Shown here one piece after another: positions 43,421-53,061 of a stretch of 64,000 bases of DNA. Within the stretch, counting starts at the first letter, position 1; every line of letters starts with the position of its first letter. Source of the DNA: Plantactinospora endophytica (GTDB taxonomy: Bacteria > Actinomycetota > Actinomycetes > Mycobacteriales > Micromonosporaceae); assembly GCF_016862915.1 (NCBI RefSeq), contig NZ_BONW01000030.1, positions 62,001 through 126,000 on the forward strand. Reading direction: 5' to 3'. Below the pieces are notes generated by a model. The model was not told where the DNA came from, did not search any database, and saw only the letters and a list, made by a program, of their open reading frames with translations. The position numbers and the translations under genes were made by a program.

Positions 43421-44029
43421 TCAGGCGGCTGGGCCGCTGTCGCCCCGGACCGGTCCGGCCCGAGCTGTCGCGCGGGCGACCCGGCTCATCCCGGGCAGCG
43501 GTTCGACCGTCACCTCGGCGGTGACCTGGAGGTCGAATCCGTCGAGCGTGCACCCGGTGATCCGGGCGCTGTTCGCGGCGGCGATGGCTGCCGCGCGGGC
43601 GCAGGCCCGGTCCGCGCCTTCGATCGCGTGGGCGGCGCCGGCGAGCGCGCCGAGATCCGCCGCGACCCGGGACTGGTGCCGGGCCACCCGAGCGGCCTCG
43701 ACCGCCGCTCCGCCGAGGCTGAACACGACCAGCGCCAGCCCGACCGCGAGCAGCCACAGGCTCGCGCTGCCTCGATCGGACCCGCTGCCGGAACCTGCCC
43801 ACGACACCCGCGCCGGGCCAGGAACAGCCGCGACTGCTGCCACGCACCAGGCTGGACGGCAACGGGCACCAGCTCGACGAGCCCGGTCCAGCCCCAGCGG
43901 CCGGCCTCGCCGACCCCGATCCAACCGGCGAAGCAAACCCTGCCGGACCCGGACCAGCCGGCGGAACAGGCCTCGCCGGGTCCAGTCCAGTCCAAGCCGT
44001 GTCCGGGGTGCGGTGCGGTCGGGCGTCAT
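43421..44029 (-). CDS. Rv3654c/TadG-like Flp pilus-associated protein
   Basis: The 202-aa protein has a basic, Arg-rich N-terminus (~75 residues), then DRGSASLWLLAVGLALVVFSL, the TadE/G-type membrane start, and an extracytoplasmic part (RHQSRVAADLGALAGAAHAI). It is last in the tad operon and overlaps tadE by four bases (ATGA). Rv3654c-like proteins are exported through or with the Tad machinery in actinobacteria. Confidence 0.8.
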   Translation of the reverse strand: MTPDRTAPRTRLGLDWTRRGLFRRLVRVRQGLLRRLDRGRRGRPLGLDRARRAGARCRPAWCVAAVAAVPGPARVSWAGSGSGSDRGSASLWLLAVGLALVVFSLGGAAVEAARVARHQSRVAADLGALAGAAHAIEGADRACARAAAIAAANSARITGCTLDGFDLQVTAEVTVEPLPGMSRVARATARAGPVRGDSGPAA

Positions 44030-44394
44030 GACACCGGCTCCGGTGCACCGGGTTCGACTGCCGCCACGGCGGTCCCGGTCACGGTGATCCGGGGCAGCCG
44101 CGCACCGAGCGTACGCACCGGTGCCCGTACGGTGGCCACCACCCGGTCGCCGGTCACCGAGACCGACACCACCGCGCCCGGCGGCGCGGCCCTGGTGCCG
44201 GCCGGCACACCCGGGGCGCCACGGGAGGCAGCCAGAGCCGCCTCCCGCGCCGCGTCCACGCACTGCCCCTTGGTGGTCACCGCGTTCACCGCAGTGAGCC
44301 CGGCGAGCAGCAACAACAGCAGCGCCGGCAGGCCGGCCGCCAACTCGGCGGTGACCGAGCCCCGGTCGCGGTCGACCGGCCAGCGCCGGATCAC
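44026..44394 (-). CDS. tadE: TadE-like pilus assembly protein
   Basis: The 122-aa product has the TadE/pseudopilin N-terminus DRGSVTAELAAGLPALLLLLLA (the glutamate after the cleavage region is typical) and a small extracytoplasmic domain. GTG start overlapping the DUF4244 pilin gene. Confidence 0.85.
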   Translation of the reverse strand: MIRRWPVDRDRGSVTAELAAGLPALLLLLLAGLTAVNAVTTKGQCVDAAREAALAASRGAPGVPAGTRAAPPGAVVSVSVTGDRVVATVRAPVRTLGARLPRITVTGTAVAAVEPGAPEPVS

Positions 44395-44561
44395 GACAGG
44401 GCCCGGTCGATCACGCTCGCCAATGCGGCCTGGACCCGACCGGAGGTCAACACCTTCAGCAGGATCCCGGCGAAGGCGACGGCGGCGAGGGTGCCGACGG
44501 CGTACTCGGCGGTGTTCATCCCGGCGTCGCCCCGGAGCCGGGCGGTCAACTTGCGCAGCAT
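44391..44561 (-). CDS. DUF4244 Flp pilin-like peptide, 56 aa
   Basis: The peptide begins MLRKLTARLRGDAGMNTAEY and continues AVGTLAAVAFAGILLKVLTS. The G-MNTAEYA boundary is the usual Flp prepilin processing site (Glu at +5) and the rest is one hydrophobic helix. It is the probable structural pilin of this Tad system. Confidence 0.9.
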   Translation of the reverse strand: MLRKLTARLRGDAGMNTAEYAVGTLAAVAFAGILLKVLTSGRVQAALASVIDRALS

Positions 44562-44582
44562 GGAGTTCCTCTCTCGGTTCGG

Positions 44583-45416
44583 TCAGAGCACGTCGCCGAG
44601 TACGGCGACGATCACCGGCACCAGGCCGGCGAGAATGAAGGCGGGCAGGAAGCAGAGGCCGAGCGGCAGCACGATCAGCACACCGGCTCGACGGGCCGCC
44701 GCCTCAGCACCGGTCGCCCGGTCGGCCCGCAGGTCGTCGGCGAGTCGGGTCAACGCCCCGGCGAGCGCGGCGCCACTCGCCGACGAGCGCACCGCCGCCG
44801 TTGTCAGCCGCTCCGCGCCCGGCACCGGTCCGAGCCGCGCCCACGCCTCCTCCGGCGTGCCGCCGAGCCGGAGGGTCCGACCCACCTCGGTGAGCCGCTC
44901 GCCGAGTGGGCCGGCGAGAGCCTCCGCGACCGCACAGACGGCACCGTCGACCGGTGCGCCGGCCCGTAGCGCCGCCGCGAGCAGGTCTGCCGCGAGTGGC
45001 AGGTCGGCGGACTCGCGCAGCCGGCGCCGTCGGGCGGCCGCCGGTTCGAGACGGCGCAGCAGCCGGTCGAGGCTGACCGCCGTCAGCACCCCGAGCAGGA
45101 GGCCAGGCCAGCCGCCCAGTAGAACTCCGGCCGCCAGCCCGCCCAGGCCGGCACCGATCCGGACGAGGTCGATCGGGCCCGCCCAGCCCGGCCCGTTTCC
45201 GGCCGGACCGAATCCCGCAGTCGTACCGCTGTGTGATCCGGTGCCGGTCCGACTGGCTACCCGGCTGGCTGTCTGGCTGCCTGTTCGAGCCGGCTGGCGG
45301 GCGGGGGTGAGTGCGGAGAGTCGCTGTCGGGGCGATCGGCGGGCGGGCACGCCGACGAGCGCCAGCAGCAGGGCGAGACCCGCCAGAACTGCCGGTACCA
45401 GCGTCCGGGCCGTCAT
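44583..45416 (-). CDS. tadC: Tad secretion inner-membrane protein TadC (T2SS F family)
   Basis: The 277-aa membrane protein has a T2SSF domain (residues ~125-260: LPLAADLLAAALRAGAPVDG, GTPEEAWARLG) flanked by TM segments at both ends. It forms the platform of the pilus machine with TadB. Its start overlaps the tadB stop by one base. Confidence 0.88.
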   Translation of the reverse strand: MTARTLVPAVLAGLALLLALVGVPARRSPRQRLSALTPARQPARTGSQTASRVASRTGTGSHSGTTAGFGPAGNGPGWAGPIDLVRIGAGLGGLAAGVLLGGWPGLLLGVLTAVSLDRLLRRLEPAAARRRRLRESADLPLAADLLAAALRAGAPVDGAVCAVAEALAGPLGERLTEVGRTLRLGGTPEEAWARLGPVPGAERLTTAAVRSSASGAALAGALTRLADDLRADRATGAEAAARRAGVLIVLPLGLCFLPAFILAGLVPVIVAVLGDVL

Positions 45417-46255
45417 CAGCGTTCCGAGGTGGCGACACGAGCGGATCGGCCGGCGCCGCCGAGCCGGGCCGCCCAGGCCAGGCCGGCGAGTTGCAGGATG
45501 ATCGCGCCGACCGCGCAGGCGGCTCCGATCGGGGTGTGCAGCAGGATCGCCAGCGGGTCGACACCGATGCCGTAGCCCAGCGCGATTCCGCCGGCCGGCA
45601 GCCCGGCGAGCAGCCAGGCGGTGGCTCGGGCACCGGCCGCCTGCGCCTCGGCAGCGGCCAACCCTCGGTCCATCGCCCGCGCGTCGGCCTCGATCCGCTC
45701 GACCAGGTCGGCCAGTGGCGCACCGGTCTCCTCGGCGAGGCGTACCGCTGCGCGGGCGAGACCGGCCAACCGGTCCGGCCCGTCGACCACCGACGTGGCC
45801 GTCGACAGGGCCGTCGACGGTGGGAGTCCGGCGCGCAGGTCGGCGGCGAGTGCGCAGAGCTCGTCGAGTTGGCGGCGGTGCGCGTGCTCGGCTGTCCGGT
45901 TGGCCCGGCGCCGCAGCAGGGCGCGTACCGCCAGGCCGGTGTAGGCGGCGACGGCGAGCGCGGCGACCGGTCCACCGGCGAGTGCCCCGCCGACGCCACC
46001 GAGGACTACACCGACGAGCACTGTCCGCCAGGGCGGCACCGAGGTCAACAGCCGATCCAGCGCCGCCGAGCGGGGCAACCGTGCACCCGGTCCGATCGCC
46101 GTGGAGATGTCCCCGGAGCCGGACTCCTGCACGGTGTCGGCGGTGTGGCGCCCGCTGATCACGGCGCGGCGCCGGGCCCGGAGCCGCCCGGACGGCCAGC
46201 CGACCAGGATTGCGGCGCCCACCAGGCAGGCGCCGGCCAGCCACCACGTGGTCAC
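45416..46255 (-). CDS. tadB: Tad secretion inner-membrane protein TadB (T2SS F family)
   Basis: The 279-aa protein starts MTTWWLAGACLVGA and has a T2SSF domain (QLDELCALAADLRAGLPPST, ETGAPLADLVERIEADARAM) with a C-terminal TM pair. The GTG start overlaps the tadA stop (GTGA). Confidence 0.88.
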   Translation of the reverse strand: MTTWWLAGACLVGAAILVGWPSGRLRARRRAVISGRHTADTVQESGSGDISTAIGPGARLPRSAALDRLLTSVPPWRTVLVGVVLGGVGGALAGGPVAALAVAAYTGLAVRALLRRRANRTAEHAHRRQLDELCALAADLRAGLPPSTALSTATSVVDGPDRLAGLARAAVRLAEETGAPLADLVERIEADARAMDRGLAAAEAQAAGARATAWLLAGLPAGGIALGYGIGVDPLAILLHTPIGAACAVGAIILQLAGLAWAARLGGAGRSARVATSER

Positions 46256-47502
46256 GGTCCACCCCGGGTGATCTCCCGCCCCTGCCCCGGCCCGGACGGC
46301 GGCCACGATCGGGATGCCGAGTTGCTCGGGTGGGCGGTGTCGAGCAGGGGTGGCACCGGCACTCCCCGCTCGGCTAGCAGCGCCGCCAGCGCCGGGCCGG
46401 CCGGGCCGACGCCCCGATCCCGACGCCAGGCCGGTACGACGGTGACCAGCCGCTCCGGCCCCGCCGGCAGCAGCAGGCAGACCGCCTCCAACACCCGTCC
46501 CGTCGCGGTACGCCGAACCTGGAGCAGTACCTGTAGGGCGGCGGTCACCTGGGCGTGCAGCGCTGGTCGGGGCAGCCCGCCGAGCAGACCCAGTGCCTCC
46601 AGGCGGGCCGGTACGTCGCCCGGGGCGTTGGCGTGCAGGGTGCCTGCCCCGCCCTCGTGCCCGGTGTTCAGGGCGGACAACAGATCGACCACCTCGGCGC
46701 CCCGGCACTCGCCCACCACCAGCCGGTCGGGGCGCATTCGCAGGGCCTGCCGCACCAGGTCGCTCAGCCCGACCGAGCCGGCACCCTCCACGTTGGAGGT
46801 GCGGGCCTGTAGGCCGACCACGTGCGGATGCACCGGCCGCAACTCGGCGGCGTCCTCGACCAGCACGATCCGTTCGGTCGGCGGTACCAGGCCGAGCAGG
46901 GTGTTCAGCAGGGTCGTCTTGCCGGAGCCGGTGCCTCCGACGACCAGGTAGGCGAGCCGGGCGGCGACCACGGCGGCGAGCAGCGCGGCGGCGGCCCGGG
47001 GCAGGGTGCCGTGGCGTACCAGGTCGTCGAGGGTGAAGGGGCGCTGACGGAAGGTACGCAGCGACAGGTAGGGCCCGCTGGTCGCCACCGGGGGCAGTAC
47101 GGCGTGCAGCCTGGTGCCGTCCGGCAGCCGCGCGTCGACGTACGGGCTGCCCTCGTCGAGTCGTCGGCCACAGGCGGCGGCGAGCCGCTGCGCAAGTCGG
47201 CGTACCTCGTCGGGGCCGCCGAGCAGGATCGGCACCGGGGACAGTCCGCAACCCCGGTCGACCCAGACCTTGGCGCCGTTGACGAGTACGTCGGTGACCT
47301 CGTCGTCGGCGAGCAACGGGGTCAGCGGGCCGGCGCCGACGAGATCGTGGTGCACCCGGGTGGCCATCCGCAGCACGGTGGTGTCACCGAGTACGGCGGC
47401 ACCGGGCTCGGCGCGTACGGCGGCAACGACGGCTGCCGGTGTCACGGTGGTCCCCTCGGCGGCGAACCGGCTCCGGACCCGGGCGGCGAGATCACTCCTC
47501 AT
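46252..47502 (-). CDS. tadA: Tad secretion ATPase TadA/CpaF
   Basis: The 416-aa cytoplasmic ATPase powers pilus assembly. Motifs: VTDVLVNGAKVWVDRG, Walker A VGGTGSGKTTLLN, Asp box EDAAELRP, and Walker B/His region RPDRLVVGECRGAE with TLHANAP. ATG follows the ssd stop after 40 bases. Confidence 0.93.
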   Translation of the reverse strand: MRSDLAARVRSRFAAEGTTVTPAAVVAAVRAEPGAAVLGDTTVLRMATRVHHDLVGAGPLTPLLADDEVTDVLVNGAKVWVDRGCGLSPVPILLGGPDEVRRLAQRLAAACGRRLDEGSPYVDARLPDGTRLHAVLPPVATSGPYLSLRTFRQRPFTLDDLVRHGTLPRAAAALLAAVVAARLAYLVVGGTGSGKTTLLNTLLGLVPPTERIVLVEDAAELRPVHPHVVGLQARTSNVEGAGSVGLSDLVRQALRMRPDRLVVGECRGAEVVDLLSALNTGHEGGAGTLHANAPGDVPARLEALGLLGGLPRPALHAQVTAALQVLLQVRRTATGRVLEAVCLLLPAGPERLVTVVPAWRRDRGVGPAGPALAALLAERGVPVPPLLDTAHPSNSASRSWPPSGPGQGREITRGGP

Positions 47503-47542
47503 GACCGGGCCATCCCGGTGGCTGCGCAGGCGCCCCGCGGCG

Positions 47543-48655
47543 TCATCGTGCCTCGGCCGGGACGCCGGCCGCTCCGGTGAGGTCGGTGATGATGCGCTGG
47601 CAGAGCGCGGCCAGCGGCCCCCGCCCGGCGGCCGCCGGAGCCTCGCCGCGTTCGAGGTTGCGGCAGAGTCCCGGCTCGGGACGCAAGGTGCCGACCAGTG
47701 GCAGGTCCAGTGCCCGGGCGACCTCGCGGGCCTTGAGCCGGCCCGGCGCCGGACCGCGCACGATGACCGAGAGGTTGGTGCAGTGCAGCCCGGCGACCGC
47801 GACCACCCGGGCGGCTGCGGCGGTGGCCCGCAGCTCGGCGGGAACCAGCACGAACGCCTGGTCGGCCGCCTGGAGTGCGATCACGGCCGCGTCGTCGAGT
47901 TGCCGGGGCAGGTCGACGACGACGATGTCCCGGCCACGGCGGCCGGCGTCCATGGTGGCCGCCATCGCCTCGGCCGGCAGCGCCAGCAGGTCGCCGCGAT
48001 CCCAGGAGAGCATCACCAGGTCGCCCCGGCTGGGCAGCGCCCGGACCAGCGCGGGTGCGTCGACCCGGCCGTCCGCCTCGGTCAGCGCCGGCCAGCGCAG
48101 ACCTTCCAGTTGTTCCCAGCCGAGCACCAGGTCGAGGCCGCCGCCGAGCGGGTCGGCGTCGACCAGCAGGGTACGCAGGCCGCACCGGGCGGCCGTGATC
48201 GCGAGCCCGCCGGCCAGTACGCTCGCGCCGGCCCCGCCGCGCCCACCGATGACCGCGACGATCCGGGCCGGGCCACCCACCGCACCCCGGCCGGTGAGCG
48301 CCTCGCCGAACCGGTCGACCAGCCAGGGTTCGGCCGCCGGCAGCACGGCGACGTGCTCGGCGCCGAGCAGCTCGGCCACCTCCCAGCCGCCGTCCCCCTC
48401 GCCGGAGCGGCCGACCAGGACCACCCGGGGTCGGCGGGGCAGCCTCGCCCGCAGGCATGCCTGGGCCTGGTCGGTGCCGATCATCACCAGTGGCGCGGCG
48501 GCCCATCGGGACCGGGCCGACGGCGGGTCGGCGGCCACCTCCACCTCGCCGCCACCCGCCGCCGCGAGCCGGAGCAGCTCGTCGAGTAGCTCGTTGTCCG
48601 AGGTCACGACCAGGGGCAGGCGCGGTCCGGGACGGACCTGGGTACGCGGTGGCAT
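47543..48655 (-). CDS. ssd: Septum-site-determining-like protein (Ssd/CpaE-MinD family)
   Basis: The 370-aa protein has an N-terminal receiver-like region (LVVTSDNELLDELLRLAAAG) and a ParA/MinD fold with GGRGGAGASVLAGGLA, LLVDADPLGGGLDLVLG and IVVVDLPRQLDDAA. The P-loop lacks the lysines of true MinD, as in actinobacterial Ssd. Such proteins are encoded at the head of tad operons (Rv3660c in mycobacteria) and place the pilus machine or affect septation. GGAGGACGTG precedes the ATG. Confidence 0.88.
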   Translation of the reverse strand: MPPRTQVRPGPRLPLVVTSDNELLDELLRLAAAGGGEVEVAADPPSARSRWAAAPLVMIGTDQAQACLRARLPRRPRVVLVGRSGEGDGGWEVAELLGAEHVAVLPAAEPWLVDRFGEALTGRGAVGGPARIVAVIGGRGGAGASVLAGGLAITAARCGLRTLLVDADPLGGGLDLVLGWEQLEGLRWPALTEADGRVDAPALVRALPSRGDLVMLSWDRGDLLALPAEAMAATMDAGRRGRDIVVVDLPRQLDDAAVIALQAADQAFVLVPAELRATAAAARVVAVAGLHCTNLSVIVRGPAPGRLKAREVARALDLPLVGTLRPEPGLCRNLERGEAPAAAGRGPLAALCQRIITDLTGAAGVPAEAR

Positions 48656-48981
48656 CACGTCCTCCAGCGGTGGGATCCGGCTCCAACGGGCGGTCCGGTT
48701 ACCGCCACACCCTGTCGTCCCGGACCCCTGCCCCGAGCAGGTGAAATCCCGCCCTGTGGATAACTCGGACGGCTGTGGACAACCTCCGCTCGACCGGTGG
48801 ATCTGATATGCGAACCAGGACATTCAGCGGCGATCCCGACAGCGGAACCCAGCCGTCCCGACAGCGGAACCGACAGCCTGCGCGGACGACGCCGACCAGG
48901 CCATATTCGAGGCCGGCCCGGGTACCCGAACCGCAGGTCGGCACCGTGCCACGGCGGTGCGGGTCGGAGGGAGGGGACGTG

Positions 48982-50034
48982 ATGGCGCAGTCCGTGAGCA
49001 TGACCTCGGTGGTGCTGGAGCCGGCCGCGGAAGAGATCGTCCGGCAGACGGCGAACCCGCCGTTCATCTGGCAACTCGGGCCGGAGAAGGGGCGGGCGCA
49101 GCTCGCCGACCTGCAGTCGGGCAACACGCCACGCCCGGAGGTCGACATCGAGGACATCGTGGTGCCGGGTGGCCCCTCCGGGCAGGTACCGGTGCGGATC
49201 GTCAAACCCCGGGGCGCCGGCCGGCTCGGTGGGACCGGTGCGGGCCTCGGCGACCGGATCCGGTCCGTGGCCCAGGAGATGATGCGGCCTCGCGGAGTCG
49301 GCGGGATGCTTCCGGCGGTGCTCTACATCCACGGCGCGGGCTGGGTCTTCGGGGACTCCCTCACCCACGACCGGCTGATCCGCGAACTCGCCGTGCAGTC
49401 CAACTCGGCGATCGTCTTTCCGGAGTACAGCCGGGCGCCGGAGGCGCGGTTTCCGATCGCGATCGAGGAGTGTTACGCGGTGGCGCAGTGGATCGCCGCC
49501 CAGGGCGACGACTACGGCATCGACCCGACCCGGATCGCGATCGCGGGCGACTCGGTCGGTGGCAACCTGGCCACCGTGCTGACGATGCTGGCCCGGCAGC
49601 GTAACGGCCCCCGCTTCGCCGAGCAGGTGCTGCTCTACCCGGTGACCGACGCCAACTTCGACACCGCGTCCTACCGCGAGTTCGGCACCGGCTACTACCT
49701 CAGCCGGGACGAGATGATGTGGTTCTGGGACCAGTACCTGCCGGACCGGGCCGAGCGGTCCGATCCGCTGGCGTCACCGCTGCACGCCAGGCCGGACCAG
49801 CTCAAGGGCATGCCGCCGACCCTGATCACCACGAACGAGGCGGACGTGCTGCGCGACGAGGGCGAGGCGTACGCGGCAAAGCTGCGCCAGGCCGGCGTAC
49901 CCGTGACACACGTGCGCTACCAGGGCATCATCCACGACATGGCGATGCTCGACGCGCTGGCCGACACCCAGGCCGCGCAGGCGGTCACCGCCCAGGCGGC
50001 GGCGACCCTGGCCCGCGCCCTGCACCACGTGTAG
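48982..50034 (+). CDS. Alpha/beta hydrolase, hormone-sensitive-lipase-like esterase
   Basis: The 350-aa esterase has the HSL oxyanion motif YIHGAGWVFGD, nucleophile GDSVGGN (Ser), the acid in NEADVLRDEG and the histidine in GIIHDMAM. It acts on acyl esters; no signal peptide is present. GGAGGGAGGGG upstream fixes ATG 48982. The upstream 150 bases, shared with ssd, carry the promoters. Confidence 0.9.
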   Translation: MAQSVSMTSVVLEPAAEEIVRQTANPPFIWQLGPEKGRAQLADLQSGNTPRPEVDIEDIVVPGGPSGQVPVRIVKPRGAGRLGGTGAGLGDRIRSVAQEMMRPRGVGGMLPAVLYIHGAGWVFGDSLTHDRLIRELAVQSNSAIVFPEYSRAPEARFPIAIEECYAVAQWIAAQGDDYGIDPTRIAIAGDSVGGNLATVLTMLARQRNGPRFAEQVLLYPVTDANFDTASYREFGTGYYLSRDEMMWFWDQYLPDRAERSDPLASPLHARPDQLKGMPPTLITTNEADVLRDEGEAYAAKLRQAGVPVTHVRYQGIIHDMAMLDALADTQAAQAVTAQAAATLARALHHV

Positions 50035-50056
50035 CAACCGCCGTCGACCCGCGGGG

Positions 50057-52231
50057 CTACTCGGTGAGGCCGATCCGGTGGTGCAGTCGGCGCAGCGGCC
50101 CCGGCGCCCACCAGTTCGCGTGCCCGGCCAGCCGCATCAGCGCGGGTACCAGCACGCCCCGGATCAGCGTCGCGTCCACCAGCACGGCCAGCGCCATCCC
50201 CACGCCCAACTGCTGGAGGAAGACGACCTGGCCGGTGGCGTAGGTGGCGAACGAGGCGGCGAGCACGGCCGCCGCCGCGGTGACCAGCGGACCGCTCCGG
50301 GCGATACCGGCCGGCACCGAGCCGACCGGGTCGCCCGTGCGGTCGTACTCCTCCTTGATCCGGGCGAGCAGGAAGACCTCGTAGTCCATGCTGAGGCCGT
50401 AGGCGACGCAGAACATCAGGATCGGGATGCTCGGTTCGATGGCGCCGGTCGGGGTGAAGTCCAACCACCCGGCGAGGTTGCCGTCCTGGAAGACGAAGAC
50501 CAGCACGCCGAACATCACCGACAGGCTCAGCAGGTTGAGCACGGACGCCTTCAGCGGTGCCAGCACACTGCCGGTCATCAGGAACAGCACGACGAGGGTG
50601 ACGGCGACGATCAGGCCGGCGACCAGCGGCAACCGCTCGGTCACCCCGTCCCGATAGTCGGTCAGCTCGGCCGGATAGCCGCCGACCAGGACCGGAAAGG
50701 GAGCCGGCTCGGCACGCACCGCGCGGACCAGGCCGACCGCGTCGTGCGACAGCCGCTCCGCCGAGGGTACGACCGACAGCCACGTCCCCGGCCCGGCGCT
50801 GCCTCCACCTGTCCCAGTCCCACTCCGGATTCCGGTCGGTGTCGGTACGGGCTGGCCGGCCGCGTAGGAGCCGGCCGCCGAGTCGACCCGGACCACCCCG
50901 TCGAGTCGGGACAGCGCGGCGGCGTAGGAGCCGACGGTCGACGGGGTACCGGTCGGGGCGACGACCTGCACCGCGTCCGCCTCCTCGGCGGCGAAGTTGG
51001 CGCGTACCTGGTCGTAGAGCTGGCGTACCGGGGCGGACTGCGGGAGCACCCGGTCGTCGGGAAGCCCGAACCGCACGCCGAGAAACGGGGAGCCGAGCAG
51101 CAGCAGGATCGCCAGCGCGGCACCGCCGAGCAGGAGCGGGCGGCGCATCACGTGGCGCGTGGTGACGTACCAGAAGGTTCCGGTGTTGTGCTGCGACGCG
51201 CCGCGCCGGTCGACACGGTGGCCGAGCAGCGCGAGCGCCGCCGGCAGCACGACCGTCGCGCCGAGCACGGCCGCGAAGACCACGGCAATCCCGGCGTACG
51301 CGAAGGAGGCGAGGAACGGGAACGGGAAGGCGAGCAGCACCGCCAGGGATGCGGCGACGGTGATGCCGCTGAACAGCACTGTCCGGCCGGCGGTGCGTAC
51401 CGTCCGGGCGACCGCCTCCCGCACGTGGCCGGCGGCGCCCGGGTCTGTCGAGTGGTGTAGCTCCTCGCGGAAGCGGAAGACGACGAAGAGTCCGTAGTCG
51501 ACGCCGAGGCCGATGCCGAGTACCAGGGCAAGGTTGGCGGCGAAGGTGGAGACGTCGACGATCGTGACCACGCCGCGCAGGATGGCCAGTGCTCCGGCGA
51601 CGGCGAAGATGCCGACGCCGAGGGTGAGCAGGGCCGGGGCGAGTCGCCGGTAGACCAGCCAGAGCAGCAGGAACACCATCGGCAGGACGATCAGTTCGGC
51701 GCGGACGAAGTCCCGCCTGGCCTGTTCCATCACGCTGCGGAACACCTCGTCACCGCCGCCGACCTCGACGGTCAGCGTGCCATCGTCGCGGGTGAACCGT
51801 GGGGTCAGCTCGGGCAGGATCTCCCGGCGTACCTGGTTGGCGTCGCCGGGTATCCAGGCCAGCACCAGCGCCTGCCGGCCGTCCTCGCCGCGCAGTGTGG
51901 CCGGGGCGTTTCGGGTCCAGTAGGACCAGGCGTCGCCGACGCCCGGATAGCCTGCGAGTTCGCTGGTCAGTGCGGCGCCGGCCGCCGCGATGTCGGGGCT
52001 GTCGACGGTGCCGTGGCGGGCGGTGACCAGCAGCGCGACGTTGGGACTGCCAGTGCCGAAGCCGGCGGCCAGGGCGTCGCGGGCGCGCATCGACTCGGAG
52101 CCGGGCGCCTCGAACCGGTTGAGCGAGAGCGCGTCGATCGTCCCCGCACCGATCGCGGCGGAAGCGAGCGTGACCAGCACCCCGACGACGACTATCCACA
52201 GTGGTCTACGACCGACGAACCGGGTCAGCAC
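50057..52231 (-). CDS. MMPL/RND-family membrane exporter
   Basis: The 724-aa transporter has 12 predicted TM segments in two MMPL halves with the RND-type proton-relay motifs LGIGLGVDYGLFVVFRF and VAYGLSMDYEVFLLARIKEE. MMPL proteins export lipids or drugs. It is divergent from a TetR gene, with two operator-like repeats between, so it is almost certainly repressed by that regulator. GTG at 52231 has AGGGGG upstream. Confidence 0.92.
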   Translation of the reverse strand: MLTRFVGRRPLWIVVVGVLVTLASAAIGAGTIDALSLNRFEAPGSESMRARDALAAGFGTGSPNVALLVTARHGTVDSPDIAAAGAALTSELAGYPGVGDAWSYWTRNAPATLRGEDGRQALVLAWIPGDANQVRREILPELTPRFTRDDGTLTVEVGGGDEVFRSVMEQARRDFVRAELIVLPMVFLLLWLVYRRLAPALLTLGVGIFAVAGALAILRGVVTIVDVSTFAANLALVLGIGLGVDYGLFVVFRFREELHHSTDPGAAGHVREAVARTVRTAGRTVLFSGITVAASLAVLLAFPFPFLASFAYAGIAVVFAAVLGATVVLPAALALLGHRVDRRGASQHNTGTFWYVTTRHVMRRPLLLGGAALAILLLLGSPFLGVRFGLPDDRVLPQSAPVRQLYDQVRANFAAEEADAVQVVAPTGTPSTVGSYAAALSRLDGVVRVDSAAGSYAAGQPVPTPTGIRSGTGTGGGSAGPGTWLSVVPSAERLSHDAVGLVRAVRAEPAPFPVLVGGYPAELTDYRDGVTERLPLVAGLIVAVTLVVLFLMTGSVLAPLKASVLNLLSLSVMFGVLVFVFQDGNLAGWLDFTPTGAIEPSIPILMFCVAYGLSMDYEVFLLARIKEEYDRTGDPVGSVPAGIARSGPLVTAAAAVLAASFATYATGQVVFLQQLGVGMALAVLVDATLIRGVLVPALMRLAGHANWWAPGPLRRLHHRIGLTE

Positions 52232-52251
52232 GTACGCCCCCTTGGTAAAGT

Positions 52252-52304
52252 ACGAGCAATCAGTCGTGTTTCTGGGATACGAGAATACGAGCAATCGCTC
52301 GCGT
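52252..52304. promoter_or_regulatory. Two TetR-type operator half-palindromes
   Basis: ACGAGCAATC occurs at 52252 and 52287, 35 bases apart. The second lies in the palindrome CGAGC-AATC-GCTCG; the first is a weaker version (ACGA...TCGT). They fill the gap between the divergent MMPL and TetR genes, the place expected for the operator. Confidence 0.7.
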
Positions 52305-52329
52305 TTACTAGGAGGGGTGTGCCGTCAAC

Positions 52330-52986
52330 GTGACCGAGGAGCACCACATGACCGAGGAGCACCGCGTGACCGAGGAGCCCAGGACGCGGCGTCGACAGGC
52401 CCGGGGCGAGCGCCGGATGGCCGACATCCTGGACGCCGCCGCGAAGGTGTTCGCGCAGCTCGGCTACGAGAAGGCCACCACCAACGCGATCGCGGCGGCG
52501 GCCGGCATCTCCCCCGGGTCGCTGTACCAGTTCTTCCCGAACAAGGAGGCGATCGCGCAGGCCCTCGCCGACCGGTTCGTCGCCGAGATGGGCGGTACGC
52601 ACCGGACCGCGTTCGAGAACCTCGACTTCGCGGCGCTGGACCTCGACGAACTGCTGGACCGGGTGGTGGACCCGATCGTGGCGTTCAACGTGGCGAACCC
52701 GGGGTTCAAGGCGCTCTTCGCCCGCCCCGACATGCCGGCCGGACTGACCGGGGCGGCCCAGCCGATCCAATCCGCCCTACTCGGCCGGGTGGCGGCCATC
52801 CTCGCCGCTCTCGACCCCGAACTGCCCGACGAGGACCGCGACCGCGCCGCCCGCGTCCTGGTACGCATCTTCCAGGCAATGCTCCCGGCCGTCGTTGACG
52901 CCCCGGAACCAGAACGTCCCGCCGAGGTACGCGAACTCAAGAAGGTGCTCCGGGGCTACCTCGCCCCGATCGCCAGGGAGGACTGA
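52330..52986 (+). CDS. TetR-family repressor of the MMPL exporter
   Basis: The 218-aa regulator has an N-terminal HTH (ATTNAIAAAAGISPGSLYQFFPNKEAIAQAL) and a TetR_C-type ligand domain. Three in-frame starts (GTG 52330, ATG 52348, GTG 52366) lie within an 18-bp direct repeat, and the second and third each have their own GAGGAG six or so bases upstream, so the true N-terminus is ambiguous. Confidence 0.9.
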   Translation: MTEEHHMTEEHRVTEEPRTRRRQARGERRMADILDAAAKVFAQLGYEKATTNAIAAAAGISPGSLYQFFPNKEAIAQALADRFVAEMGGTHRTAFENLDFAALDLDELLDRVVDPIVAFNVANPGFKALFARPDMPAGLTGAAQPIQSALLGRVAAILAALDPELPDEDRDRAARVLVRIFQAMLPAVVDAPEPERPAEVRELKKVLRGYLAPIARED

Positions 52987-53061
52987 GGGTACGTCCCGAG
53001 CCAGCACCCAACCCGGGCAGGGCGACTGGTGGCGATCCGGCCGGAGCAGCATGAGTGGGTC

